From positions 3,817,057 to 3,881,056 of the forward strand of contig LR990043.1 in assembly GCA_905147135.1 (NCBI GenBank): 64,000 nucleotides of DNA, given 5' to 3'. Under the pieces are notes generated by a model. It saw nothing but the letters and a program-made list of their open reading frames with translations, did not search any database and had not been told where the DNA came from. This document shows, piece after piece, positions 23,801-35,027 of the stretch (position 1 is the first letter of the stretch; the number at the start of each line of letters is the position of its first letter). Source of the stretch: Blastobasis lacticolella (Eukaryota; Arthropoda; Insecta; Lepidoptera; Blastobasidae). Made by a program: the position numbers and the translations under genes.

Positions 23801-26800
23801 CGATCCTGTGGCATCCATTGTGTAACCAAAAGTCTCAACTTCAAACAACTCAAAAGCCCTCCCCTCCTGTGGAACACTGGCCACCTTACTCACCGATAGG
23901 AACACAATACCCACTGTTTAAAATAGTAACCTACATCCCCAGTCGGGCGGCTACGACTCGGATGACCCCGCTACGCCCTATCTCTCATTATGGAATCAAC
24001 GACAAGTGAAATTTTGCAAAGTTGCATGCTTCATGGTCAGGAGTAGACCATCCATTTTGATCTGATCTCTGATGAATTCGGTGGCTGGATTAACGAAAGG
24101 TGTAATCGGTCCCTTAAGACTTTCGTGGTTATCCACTACACTTTCACTACACAAATTATCGGGGGTCTGCTCGTGTCCATGACCATTCAACTGCAAGGAA
24201 ATATAGAGGTAAAAACTGGTGGTAAAAAACCCGTTAATATGTGTAGTGAAAGTGAAGTGTTTTACCTTGACAGTGCACAAGCAGGACTACTCGACAGCGT
24301 CGTGCCTGAGCATAGTGATTCTCACGCACGGCGAAGGCGACGGGCTGCTCTGCGCTGCTGACAGGCGGTACTATTTCTCCGATGTCCTCAAGAAGTTCGA
24401 GAGCCACCCCACACTGGCAGCCAAGCCGAAATTGTTCTTCATTCAGGTATTCATATTTTTTAAGCATACAATTAGGTACTCTTTTTTATGTTTAGTTGGA
24501 ATTGGGCACAACTCTATAAGGGTTACTTGTAAAATGTATGTTTAGTTGGAAGATTCCAGGACATCCAAGTGGGATTAAATAAAAGCTTGTAAAAATGGTC
24601 CGTTTATATGTCACCGCTTACAAACCGGACAAAAAACGCGTACGTACACGACGCATAATTGGCCTAATTGACAAGGGTCGTACGACGGACGTCGCCCGAC
24701 GTTTTGAGATCAAGACGAGACTTCAAAACCGCATGGCGTTAGTCGCGCATAGTCGCGTCGTAGTTACCGCGTAGCAACCGGACGGAAGTGCAGTGATTGG
24801 AATTGTTGATAATTTTTTTAGTTACGGGTAGGATGGCTGCCATGGAGGTAGGGGTAGAAAGGGTAACGGTATTTTGTTATTGTTTAATCTACATATTTTT
24901 TTAATTATACATATTTACTACATATCTAATTTGTATCGTTCACCACATCTCAATGTACAGTGAATTTCACTGAGTTACAGCGTCACCACTGCTTTACGAA
25001 GACACGGACCTGGGTAAAGTAAGGGTACGGTAGGGGTGGGCTACGTGTAAACCAAGAAAATCGCGATGGTAGATCTAAGGCACTTTACAATTAATTGCTT
25101 TACAATTGAGGTACGGTAGGGGTACGAGTGGGATAGAGGTGGGATGCGTGTGAAAAAAGAAAATCGAGATAGAGTAGATCGAGGGCACTTCATAATTCAT
25201 CTGCGTTACAAGTCTGATTACTGTTTTTTTTCTAAACAAAAGAGAATCCTCCAAGACTAAAATTAGTTTATACTGCCCGATGCGACTTCGTTCGCGATAC
25301 TTATATCCTAGATACCCCACTTCTATTCTGTCAATAACCCTACCCTACCTCTGCTGCACCCCTATCCATACCGCAGCCATAACCCTGCCATATTCCTTCA
25401 ATATCTTAGCTTTTAATTATATTAAAAGTAATTTTTCGAAGAACAAACGGCGATTGAACGACTTTTTAACTACTTTTATCTGTCTGCTATCATTTATTTT
25501 ATGCTTGCTTGCAAATAGTATCCCGCTATTTGAAATATATATCACTGATAAGGTCAGGGGCAGTTTAAAATCAGCAGGGCTGCAGGGCTTTAGCCTCAGC
25601 GTAAACTGAGACTGTGCCCTTCGACGCAAAGCTTCATTTATTATGTGGGCGTCTGTAATGTTTGGTATTTTATCTTAAACAATTTGGTTTTTATGAAAAT
25701 GCTGGCGTCGATGTGCGGCGTTACTCGACTTGACCCGAGTCCAAAGGTAACCAGCCCATTTATGGCAGCCTTGGGATGAGAAACTTGGCGGATATGATTG
25801 AAGAGGCTCGTATGCGCTTGATTGGTCACATGTTGCGTAAGCTCAAGGGATACGTGGAAATAGGTGCCTGAATCTGTCGGTAACAGGAAGAGATCCCGCG
25901 GAAGGCCCAAGAAGCGATGGATTGACATCGCCGAGTCGGACGCGAGAGCCAACGGTTTACGACGTGAGAAAGCAAAGCAGGACAGCGGACCGGATTGACC
26001 GCTCGGATGATGACGTTGACGTTGATTTAGGTATTCAGCCTACATTTTGCCGTGTCCCGACGGCCGACAAAAATTAAAAATTAAAAGTGTTGCATAATGA
26101 TTAGAAAGTTATTTTATGTTACAGCTGTAATTAAAATAGTATGGGTAATGCCAGGAAATGCTGTATCATCATAATAGTAGTTTATCTACACTCATAGCAT
26201 AATGTTCCAATTACATATTCGAAAACAGTCGTTTAAACCCGGGTACACTTTTTTCACGCCAGACTATAAAATTTTAAAAAATTACTTTTCGGTACAGCAT
26301 TTCCCATACTATTTTCATTACAGCTAAATCGTAAAATAACTTTTTAATCATTATGCAACACTTTTATTTTTTTATTTTTTGTCGGGCACGGCGTTATGTA
26401 GGCTGAATACTTAGATGTCTTTAACAAATTCAAATTCAAAATTTAAATTTTCCTATTTATATTCTGTGTAAAATTATTTTCCCACTAAACAGAATATTTT
26501 TTGTAATTGTTGTAATTTGTGTTTGTGAATGTTTTTCCTTATTTTAAGCAAATAAATAGATAAATGTGAAAATAGTTAAGTGAATTTCCCGCCGCTTGAT
26601 ATCCTTGAGGCGTAGATACAACAGAACTGACTCGCAGCTTACTTCCAGCTAAGTTGAGAAAATTATAGGTACGATATTTTAACATAAAAATAAGAGTGTA
26701 GATAAGGTGGAGTGTATGCAACTGCATATAATTAGGTATTAAAATTAGGTGTCATATAAAAGCCGGTATTAAAAAATGAGTGTCTGTTTATTAGACGAGG

Positions 26801-29800
26801 CGTAGCCGAGTATGATAATAGTTTGACACGAGTGTTTTAATACCTAATTATATGCAGTTACATACACTACTTTATCTACATTCATATTTTTATGTTAATA
26901 TACTTCACTACTTACTACACTTCACTACTTTCACATTTATCTATTTATTTGCTTCAAACAAGAAAAAACATTCACAAACACAAATTACAACAATTAGAAA
27001 AATATTCTGTTTAGCGGGAAAATAATTACACACAAATATAAACAGGAAAATTAGAATTTTGAATTTGTCAAAGACATTTAGGTATTCAGACTACATTTTG
27101 CCGTGTCTCGGCGCCCGACAAAAACTTAAAAAATAAAAGTGTTGCATAATGATTAAAAAGTTATTTCACGTTACAGCTGTAATGAAATTAGTATGTGAAA
27201 TGCTGTATTGAAAAAAGTGCATCCTTAAACAACTGTTATCGAATAAGATATTGGAACATTACGCTATGAGTGTAGATAAAGTAATATTTTAAAATTGTAT
27301 AGACTGATGTAAAAGTGTTTATCCTTAAACGACTGTTTTAGAATATGTAATTGGAACATTACACTATGAGTGTAGATAAATATTCTTATTCTTATTCTGT
27401 GATGAGGAATGTACTCTGTGGCACAATGTGTACGATCTAGGACATCGACTCATAAAGGTACAAGAACAGAACCGTAGTAGAACAAAGGTTTCAGAAATAA
27501 GTAAAAGGTACCTACTTTATATTTATCAATATTGCTCATAAAGAAGGAAGAACTTGAAGTGTTAACGTCCGACGAATGGAGTTCTTTGAAAGAAGGATTA
27601 TGTGCAGTCCAGCGTTGGTTATCTTTCTACTCCTCTCCTTCAGTCTGATGACGCTTTTACTTATTATTAAGACATTGTAGTCGTACGCGCACATACACAT
27701 TTTACGCCTTAGTTCACAAATTTATATAAATTTTTAAGTTGCGAATTTAATCTTTCGTTAAATAATTTTCATACTTTGTTATTTTAGGTGGTTAGGGAAT
27801 AGAGTAGAAATTTTATTTTACAATATAAATTGTTAAAAAATTAACACATACCTAAATAAATATAAAAATTACATAAAGTATCTACATGTCAAGATCTTGC
27901 GGTAACAGGAGTGGGTGCGGTGACGGTGACGTAAATTTTTGGACGAGAGACTTGAACTAGTCAGTGCGAGTGCAACCTTTAACAAATTATTTCTCCCATG
28001 TCGGTAGAGCACTGATACCGCAAGAACATACTGTGGTAAGCGCTTAACCTAAATCATAACTGACTTCCTTACAGTTTAATGTAGTAGTAACAGTCTCTCA
28101 TTTTCATCATAGGTAGCCTTTTTTTTTAAATTAATTGGCAATTTTTCACAGATTTTTGGCGGTAAACTATTAAACGCGTTTATCTTTATTTCATAATTTT
28201 TTGCATGCCTAAGTATAACTGGCGTCAAATAAGAAGAGACTTGGCGGGTAACGTGGTTCGACTTGCGCTGTATACGATTACCTGCGCGAAATCCCCTCCA
28301 CTGCCATTTGACAAGTCTCTTCTTTCGTGACGCGGGCTTTACTCGGATGGTAATGTGCATTATTTCAAGTCCAGTTTATTAAATGTTTGACATTAGGCTG
28401 TTTGTCAGTGCCTTTAATTTTACCAGTGCAGAAGAAATAGTTTAATAGAAATAGTTTAATTTTTTTTATAGTCAATATTAATATTACATAAACATGTCAT
28501 AGTGATGTCTGTGAATTGCGTCAATGTACAGCTAAATATGTCCAAATCCTTCGATACTACGTTCAGAATACGCATGGCCGTGGTAAGTGCTAAGGGCCGT
28601 TGTCCAGCACTTAGGGAGAGCAAACGCCTCATCTCGAGGTCCCCTTCTTAACCTAGGATTTGGGACTGCCAACTCTATACACGCTAATATCCTCTCGTTA
28701 CTCAATATTTTTATTCCTCATGCGTGTTAAAAACGTCGTATGAAACTTGTGAGTGAGCGAGCCGAAGGGGCTCAGGCTGCAATCGCGAATCGTTAGTAAT
28801 TTATGGCCAACACGCATATTAATATTATTTGTAAGTTTGGTATAATTACATGTGGTATTGCATATGTTACCGGCAAAATAAATTCATCGTCGTCTTGGCA
28901 CAAAGTAAAAAACGGCCCGCCCCAAATCTTGGCGTGATTACCGGTGATGCTATCATGCGCCATTTGACATCCGCATTTTGGCATCTTCCGCCTCCAAAAT
29001 TTTTCCAAAAAGTAAGTAAATATTAATAATCTTGTTTGTTTATTTATTTATTTAACATTTTATTGCACACAGTAAAATACATAGAGAAACATTATACATA
29101 TAGACGACACAACAGGCAATACTTAGTATCAGTATCCCGCTTGTGCTCTCGCGCGCGAAAGCCTGGAGTCTGCCTAGACCATGATCATACGTGGGGTACG
29201 TACGGGTTTTGCGTAACACTTAATAGAACAATTTACATGTAAAGTAATATATTGACAGCTTTTCGAAGTATTCTCCATCATATTTTAAACACTTTTTCAT
29301 TCTGCAAACCATTTTTTAAAACAAGAGGAACATTGGTCTGAATCCATATTTATCACGTGCTGGTTGAAAGCTATCACGGCCTTTTCCGGCCTGTAAATGC
29401 CAAATCTCGCAACAAAACTTTGATTTTTGGAGAAAAAACGCAATAAGGAAATCGCATTGTGCCAGGTGTAGATTATGTGTGGGATGGGTCACTAGCTCTA
29501 CCATTTCAGAAGCCAAATATGATTTTACTTCTTTGCGGTTTGCGCCGAAGCATTGTCATGGTGCAATAGGATGCGACTTCTTGGTAGTGTTTCCTAACTT
29601 TTACAAATACACTGGTCAAACAAATGCTGGTGTCATCATCATCATCATATCAGCAGATAGACGCCCACTGCTGGGCATAGACCTTCCCCAGAGATCTCCA
29701 CAAAGGTCGGTCTTATGCCTTTCGCATCCAGCTGGTACATGCGATCTCTACAAGGTCGTCGCTCCACCTTTTTTTTTTATATTACCAAGGTGGCAAACAA

Positions 29801-32020
29801 GCTTACGGCCTGCCTGATGGTAAGCAGTCACCGCAGCCTATGGACGTTTGCAATACCAGGGGCATCACCCACGCGTTGCCGACCCCGTAAAAACCTATTA
29901 ACCCCTTTCTTGAAGAACTCCATGTTGTACTCTCCAGGGAAAACTTCTCCAGGTAGTTCATTCCGCAATCTTTTTTTGTCTACGCTTCTCGCCTGCCTCA
30001 ATTTTGGTGGTTTGCTGTCGCTTTCGAACACTCATAACAATATATACATGTTTACAATTTATCCTGTCACAATTTCATACACAGCATTTGAACGTCAATG
30101 ATTGTGCTTTAACAAAATAAAAGTTTTTTTCTGGGGTTGTTTTGTTCTGAGGTGAGTCCATGAGAACTCCAGCGGCCACAATGTTTTCTAACATTTAAAT
30201 GTTGATGTAAGATTTTTGAATTTTCCTCATACCAATCCTGAAATCTCCTCGTAGGTGATACGCCGGTTTTCTTCAATTATCCGACTTACTGTAGTCACAT
30301 TTTCCTCAGTGATCGCAGTTGAGGGCCGACCTTCACGAAATTCATAATGGAGAGAAACATGTCCACGATAAAATTCTGCGTACCAACGCCTTTTCGGTGC
30401 TCAAATGATGTGCTTTCCTCCCTCCCTCCAAAAGCATTTTGAAAACGTGTGGTGCAGTCTTGCGGAGACCATCGCCCTTGACGCTCCAAAGAGTAGGTAA
30501 TAAAACCTGTGAACTTTCACGGAAGTTCATATCGCTCTATAATTTACTGTTACAGGCATGTAGGGGTAGAAAGGTAGATATAGGCGTCTCGCTCACGACC
30601 GACGGCCCCAAGAAAGGCAACAAATTCGTGGTGCCCTCCCATGCTGATTTCCTTATAATGAGATCCTCGGTGGATGGTGAGTAATTGGGTCTCCATCACT
30701 CATTGGTTGTTTAAGAAAATTATATATTTTATAGCAATCTTGCTAGTCCTTAGGCATTCGATGCACGTGACAAAGAATGCAAAAGGCCAAGAGACTAGCC
30801 AAAAGTATTATAGGTTTTGAGACTTTCGTGGTTATTCACTACACTTTCACTACACGTGTTTTCGGGTTTGTTACCACGGTTAGTATTGTTTTCACGGTTT
30901 GTATGACGCATGCAACTGCGTCGAAATATCGACGTAAAAACAAACAAACCGTGGTAACAATTAAGTATTATTTAAAGAAATGACGTCCTTCGAACATGAC
31001 GTTCCTATAAGCCTTGGTAATCTTACTGATACTGTACTTTAGTTTTAGAATATTTTTATTGTGATAAGTAAACAATGGCATGAGTAAGTACCTATATAGG
31101 TACCTACATCATAAAATTAAACTGATATGATTTTGTGAAGAATGCTACATCATTTTAATTGTGATAATTAAACAATTATTAGCATAGCAAAGCATCGGTG
31201 GCCGGGCGGTTGAGTATCCAACTCGTAAGAGAGAGCAAACCCGCTGCAGCCATGTACCAATGACTCTTTTCTGAGTTATGTTACATTAGTTGAATTCTAA
31301 CCGATGCTCTTACCTTGAGCAAACCAAGAAACCTGCAAATTCAGGCAACTTATTTAACCATAATCCAATTTGGTCAAGTTCTCCTGGTAGCTAGGTCACG
31401 GAGGTCAGATAGTAGTCGCTCCTTTGTAATTACCTGATCGTCAAATCCTGGATCATGGTCAAAGCGAACCCCGGACCCACATTCTCGAGAGCATAACCGG
31501 GACATTAAGCCAAGATAAAGAAGTAGTTATGTACCTATATCATAAAATCAGACTGATTTTTGAAGACTTGTTTTCCGGTTTGAAGGATAAGGTAGCCAGC
31601 GAAATTACAGGCATGAGGCATTTCATCTTAGACCTTACAGTGACACGCACCTGCGGTTCTGCATGTTTATTACCTGCAACCTAAATGTATGAATTGTACA
31701 TGTTTATATGCGACACGCACCAGTTACCATCAGGTGGCCCGCTTGCCTGTTTGTCTGCCGTATTACATAATAAATGTATATATAACATTTTAGATTACAG
31801 GGGTTACCGAGATAGCGACGGGTCCTGGTTGATCCAGGAGCTCTGCAACGTCGTGGAGCACTACTGTGATGACCTGGACCTGCTACAGATGATTACGCTG
31901 GTCCACAACAAAGTAGCCTTTACGTACACAACCAACACGTACAGTGCTCAGACCAACGACAAAGTCGTAATGCCAGAGACGACATTCCGACTTACGAGAT
32001 TTGTTAAATTTGACGTCTAG
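20810..32020 (+). CDS. Caspase (cysteine protease of apoptosis), isoform with 3' exons 5a+6a
   Basis: Six exons (20810-20868, 22499-22720, 22959-23095, 24274-24446, 30556-30676, 31794-32020) with GT/AG borders join in frame to 939 bp, 312 residues. Caspases cut substrates after Asp; p20 and p10 form the active enzyme. The p20 fold begins near 70 (KFMVIFNHRTF). P1-Asp pocket arginines are R101 (ERTGTDEDV) and R243 (YRDSDGSW). The catalytic dyad is H158 (LTHGEGDG) and C199 in QACRG, split exactly Q|ACRG between exons 4 and 5a. Linker D213 (LTTDG) is a possible processing site. p10 reads GSWLIQELC to the C-terminus. The prodomain (about 60 residues, no CARD or DED) suggests an effector type. Orthology to a numbered lepidopteran caspase is not assigned. 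Intron 4 is 6.1 kb and full of repeats. Confidence 0.9.
20893..21125. mobile_element. Palindromic MITE in caspase intron 1
   Basis: Arms AATTCAGAAGCAAAAAGCGT and its near reverse complement (ACGCTTTTGCTTCTGAATT), with AATAAGGTCAATTTTTGT / AAAAATGGACCTTATT inside. A relative is at 41282-41490. Confidence 0.7.
21165..21355. mobile_element. Palindromic MITE, 191 bp, copy 2 (caspase intron 1)
   Basis: Same arms and exact length as 19588-19778, but the unpaired middle is inverted relative to the arms' surroundings. Ends GAGGGCCTAGTGTGAG and its near reverse complement. Confidence 0.8.
21890..22095 (-). mobile_element. Fragment of RTE-type LINE (family II), C-terminal part
   Basis: Minus-strand words AMLGVSLKDKIRNEVIRQRTKVTDIA match AMLGVSLRDRIRNEEIRKRTKATDIA of the element at 59.3-60.4 kb. 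Short and broken, inside caspase intron 1. Confidence 0.65.
22140..22385. repeat. Compound direct and inverted repeat in caspase intron 1
   Basis: A block starting AGACAAGCTTATGTGACA and ending in GGTCCTG occurs at about 22162 and 22286 (124-bp spacing). Between and after them are inverted partners (TTCTATTTAGGTCCTGG / CCAGGACCTAAACAGAA; ACCATGAGCTCTTATA / TATAAGAGCTCACGGT). It can fold into several alternative hairpins. Confidence 0.7.
23296..23435. repeat. Dispersed LINE/SINE tail in caspase intron 3
   Basis: CAGTCCACTGCAGGACTTAG and CCTCTCCTATGAAAGGGGAG are variants of the phrase found at the 3' ends of several LINE-mobilised repeats in this window. Confidence 0.5.
24110..24265. repeat. 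Dispersed repeat just upstream of caspase exon 4
   Basis: GACTTTCGTGGTTATCCACT recurs nearly unchanged at 30822 in the intron between exons 5a and 6a, followed by CACTTTCACTACAC in both. Family not identified (Helitron-like is possible). Confidence 0.5.
25770..26015 (+). mobile_element. Decayed LINE C-terminal fragment
   Basis: EEARMRLIGHMLRK corresponds to the (Q/E)xRLRWxGHVLRR motif at the end of RTE-type LINE ORF2. CCCAAGAAGCGATGGATTGA follows, corresponding to the PKKRWxD motif, then a GATGATGACG-like end. Confidence 0.55.
26020..27385. repeat. Large palindrome (foldback element) in caspase intron 4
   Basis: Arms of about 500 bp (26275-26765 and 26810-27200) are inverted copies around a short centre containing GACGAGGCGTAGCCGAG. 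Examples are AAATAAATAGATAAATGTGA on the left and TCACATTTATCTATTTATTT on the right. An extra direct copy of the outer part (AAAAGTGTTGCATAATGATT) precedes the left arm at 26020-26270. It has no coding capacity and is a foldback transposon or a stalled inverted duplication. Confidence 0.75.
27390..29240. other. Caspase intron 4, mostly unrecognised DNA
   Basis: The minus frame at 28360-28076 (SRKKRLVKWQWRGF, NSLPPKICEKLP) resembles the last residues of a LINE ORF2 but is short. CCTGCGCGAAATCCCCTCCA at 28279 resembles 21800, so this is a dispersed repeat. The rest shows no clear feature. Confidence 0.4.
29250..30545 (-). pseudogene. Broken mariner transposase with nested insertion
   Basis: On the minus strand 30545-30135 gives the N-terminal half (KRRWYAEFYRGHVSLHYEFR, then EEISG). 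29640-29250 gives the catalytic part (an HHDNAS-type region decayed, then VELVTHPTHNLHLAQCDFLI, a damaged form of the mariner THPPYSPDLAPCDFF motif). Frames are broken throughout, and about 29630-30130 is filled by other repeats. Related remnants are at 34305-34510 and 40110-40440. Confidence 0.7.
29630..30035 (-). mobile_element. RTE family II 3' end and adjoining repeat, nested in mariner
   Basis: 29636-29765 is, on the minus strand, the 3' end of the LINE at 59.3-60.4 kb (GACCTTTGTGGAGATCTCTG, CCCAGCAGTGGGCGTCTATC, GATGATGATG). Next is a T-rich run and a repeat with GGCCTGCCTGATGGTAAGCA and CACCCACGCGTTGCCG, phrases I recognise as common in Lepidoptera. Confidence 0.7.
31188..31520 (+). 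mobile_element. tRNA-derived SINE between caspase exons 5a and 6a
   Basis: Head GCATCGGTGGCCGGGCGGTT matches the SINE at 41555; the B-box region is damaged (CAAACCCGCTGCAGCC). The tail contains GACCCACATTCTCGAGAGCA and AACCGGGACATTAAGCCAAG, the RTE-like tail. Confidence 0.75.
31636..31765 (+). repeat. Repeat upstream of caspase exon 6a; inverted partner at 34893-35015
   Basis: GACACGCACCTGCGGTTCTG, TTATTACCTGCAACCTAAAT and CCAGTTACCATCAGGTGGC read here as the reverse complement of 34893-35015. The final 50 bases also occur before exon 6b in the same orientation as here. Confidence 0.75.
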
Positions 32021-32056
32021 AGACAAAACTTGCATTGACCATTGCTACAGTAATTT

Positions 32057-32062
32057 AATAAA
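32057..32062 (+). terminator. Polyadenylation signal after caspase exon 6a
   Basis: AATAAA, 37 bases after the exon 6a stop. It fits a transcript ending here, before the second cassette. Confidence 0.6.
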
Positions 32063-32299
32063 AAATTACATTAAATCAATCATTAATTTCGACGCACATG
32101 TCGGACCAATTAGAGATATATTTAGCGCAAAGTATAAATGGTATACGTCAATGTAAACAATCACTGATTTATAAGAGAATATTCTCACAATATAATCTCG
32201 ATAACTTGCCAACAACTTGAGTCTATTCGACTGGGAAAATCTAGTAAACCTATCTTGTAGTCCAAGCATAGTCTTGATGATGTTCTGAACGTTATTAAA

Positions 32300-33695
32300 C
32301 ATTATGTTGAATATTGTATACCTATAAAAAAATTACATTCAATAACCGTGTCGATATTTGGGTTAACGATGTCGTCCGTCTGCAGCGATCGCGTTTTCGT
32401 AGCCTTAAAATATCAAAAGACCCGACCGAACACCACCTAATAGATGACCTCCAACTTGAATCGTACTTGTTATTAAGGACTACCCGTAGCGAATATGTTG
32501 ACAATGTAATCTCCAAGAGCAAAGAGAATATGTCTAAAAGCATTTGGCGGACAATTGCTACTGAGACGTGTAGGCAAAAAACCGGAGGCACTGCCCTGGA
32601 TGTGTTGGTGCAGAGTGTGCGACGGCTACGACGCGGAGCGCGCCGCCGCCGCCGCCCGCGCCGCCGCAAGCATCAACCACTACTACATTCAGGCGAACAA
32701 CAATGACGTATTGAAGGCACATTTCAGTCAGGCTTCTGTGTATGCTGGTCGCTACCTTTTTACAGCTCTACTCATTTTTGTGTTCCATCCATTCACTTTA
32801 GATGAGGTTATTAAAACTATAAAGAAAATCACACGAAAACAATCCAAGATATTAATAATATGTCAACTTACATCCTAGACTATTTGTATCAGTATTGTTT
32901 CCGCGGATCATTTTATGAAACATTATCATCATTCTTGACAAACCGGAAACAGGCAACGTTTGTGATCGGATCAAGATCCGACCTCGAGTACATCGGAGAG
33001 TCTGCTGTGCCTCAGGGGTGGGTCATGGGAAATATCATGTTTTTTTTATAGTTAAAGATATCTCGACGGCTTGTGAGGTGTGTTGAGTACGTCCTTTTTT
33101 CTGATGACACATGCGTCATAGTATCTGCCGCGACATTGGACGAACTTAGGTTTAAATTAGACCTATGCCACAAATAGTACAGTGGTTTTACAGCGAACGG
33201 CCTGTCCCTAAATATAGAAAAAAATCAAAATAATACATTTTAAATTACGTAAGTCGAAAACTGAGCAGTTAAATATAACTAATTCTTTAGTGCCACAAGT
33301 AGATACGGTGTAGTACTTGGGTTGACTTTCCAGCACAGGAGTTGTTCCGAGAGTTAGGCATTTTGACTCTGCCAAGTGCGTATATACTGGGCATATGTAA
33401 CCAGGTCAAACGTAACATCCAGAAGTTCCCTACGCTGGGTGACAGTCACAGTCGCAGCACTCGCAACCGTCAACTGCTGAGCGCGCCGCGGTGCTTTCGC
33501 ACCAAAGTGCGGAGGCTGCTCGCATTCGCGAACTCGAACCTGTATAACGCGCTACCGCGGGATGCACCAAGCCCTCGGAATATTTTTTTGAGTCCCTTTA
33601 ATAAAATATTGAAGAAAATTCTAATAAAATTGACGTGTTGCAATATTGATGACTTCTATAAGGGCGTGAAGGTATCTTTAACCCAAAATATATAA
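32300..33695 (+). pseudogene. CR1/jockey-like LINE ORF2 remnant
   Basis: Broken plus-strand pieces are in the normal ORF2 order: linker (TRSEYVDNVISKSKENMSKS), VFHPFTLDEVIKTIKKI, LSSFLTNRKQATFVIG with VPQGWVMGNIMFF, then VLFSDDTCVIV (catalytic motif with Ser for Ala), then RELGILTLPSAYIL and NLYNALPRDA. A GC-rich CCGCCG stretch at 32640-32670 interrupts it. Dead element. Confidence 0.7.
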
Positions 33696-33699
33696 AATA

Positions 33700-34300
33700 A
33701 AAGTAAAATTTCAGAGCATTAGAATTGTGATATTCATAGAAAATATTCTTGACATATGAATAATATCAATTTGACATATTTTTGTACTAAATTTAGATTA
33801 ATTATATAAATTGTATACTGTGACATTCATTTAATTACTTACTTAGTTTAATTTTTTTTATATATTTTTTTTCTTATTATTGACATGTGAATTATTCCTC
33901 GACAATATAACATTGTGTAAATGAATAAAGATGTAATTAATTTATATGGAATAACAATTTGGAAACTGACATGTAATGCGATTTTAAAATGTCTGTTTGA
34001 CATTAATGTATCTAATAATTTTACATTTATACTAAGTGTTGACATTGGCAAGAATTTTGGGTAATATAATTTAACACCTAAATTATTAATAATGTATTAT
34101 TTATTCTTTATTGTACGCAAACATGACATAATTATAAGGTACAGTAATTACATTAGTAATTAATTTATATTGAATAATTTTATCAATTTTGATACAGACA
34201 TGTAATTTATTGAATTGTATGATATTCCCATAGTTATAAGTTCAAAAATGTATACTAATGTAGACATGTAAATTTCTAATTTATGAAATAAAGAACTCAA
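33700..34300. other. AT-rich spacer with repeated GACAT(G)/TGACAT words
   Basis: Very AT-rich with many degenerate GACATGTAAT-like words and an AATAAA near its end (34286). It is probably the untranslated end of the LINE before it. No gene. Confidence 0.4.
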
Positions 34301-34304
34301 TCAG

Positions 34305-34510
34305 TCAGTCCGTTTTTGTTCTGGGGTGAGTTTATGAGGAATCCAGCGGCTACAAAGGGCCAACCTTCACGAATTTCATCATGGAGAGAAACACGGCCAC
34401 GATCAAATTCTGCGTACCAACGCCTTTTCGGTGGCCAAATGAGATGCTTCCCTCCCAAAAGCATTTTGAAAACGAGTGGTGCACTCTTGCAGAGACAGTG
34501 AACTTTTAAA
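34305..34510 (-). pseudogene. Mariner N-terminal remnant upstream of exon 5b
   Basis: Shares TTTTGTTCTGGGGTGAGT, CGTACCAACGCCTTTTCGGT and CCAAAAGCATTTTGAAAACG with 30135-30450 in the same position relative to exon 5. It has an internal deletion (CTACAAAGGGCCAACC). It marks this stretch as part of the duplicated unit. Confidence 0.75.
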
Positions 34511-34609
34511 ATAAAAAATCATTGCTCTCGACGCTCCAAAGAGTACATAGTAATTAAAACCTGTAAATTTTCCCTGAATTTTATATCGTTCTATAATTTA
34601 CTGTTACAG

Positions 34610-34730
34610 GCGTGTAGGGGTGAAATGGTAGATATAGGCGTCTCGCTCAGGTTCGACGGCCCCAAGAATGGCAACAAATTCGTGGTGCCTGCCCATGCTG
34701 ATTTCCTGATAATGAGATCCTCAGTGGATG
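34610..34730 (+). CDS. Caspase exon 5b: duplicate active-site exon
   Basis: 121 bp, the same length and phase as exon 5a (30556-30676), with the same CTGTTACAG acceptor and GTGAGT donor. It encodes ACRG, so it would recreate QACRG when joined to exon 4. It differs from 5a at 6 of 40 residues: two just after the catalytic ACRG (RK to EM), two before the linker Asp (LTTDG to LRFDG), and two others. About 75 bp of intron upstream and 110 bp downstream are also duplicated, as is a mariner remnant further upstream. There are no copies of exons 1-4 between 32021 and 34609, so it can be used only by splicing from exon 4 or is a stranded partial duplicate. Confidence 0.85.
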
Positions 34731-34892
34731 GTGAGTAATTGAGTCTCCATCTCTTATTGGAAAAGAAAATTATATGTTTTATAGCAATCTTGCTAGTCTT
34801 TAGGCATTCGATGCACGTGACAAAGAGCCAATTAAGCATGCGATATTATATTTCAAGACTGTTCTTCTTCGAACATGACATCCCTCTAAACC

Positions 34893-35015
34893 CAAGCCAA
34901 GACAGCCCACCTGATGGTAACTGGTACGTGTCGCCTATAAACATCTACAATTCATACATTTAGGTTGCAGGTAATAAAAATGCAGAACCGCAGGTGTGTG
35001 TCACTGTGAGGACTA
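34893..35015 (-). repeat. Inverted partner of 31636-31765
   Basis: Reverse complement of the repeat in the 5a-6a intron, here in the 5b-6b intron. Confidence 0.75.
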
Positions 35016-35027
35016 AGACTATCTATC

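Noticed and set aside
24247..24273. An earlier start for caspase exon 4, or the acceptor after GCACAAGCAG
   Set aside because: Only the acceptor CTTGACAG at 24266-24273 keeps the phase with exon 3; the other puts THGEGD out of frame.
32322..32706. Arg-rich frames on both strands around 32.6 kb
   Set aside because: Made by a CCGCCG-rich stretch inside a dead LINE; the plus-strand LINE reading explains the rest.
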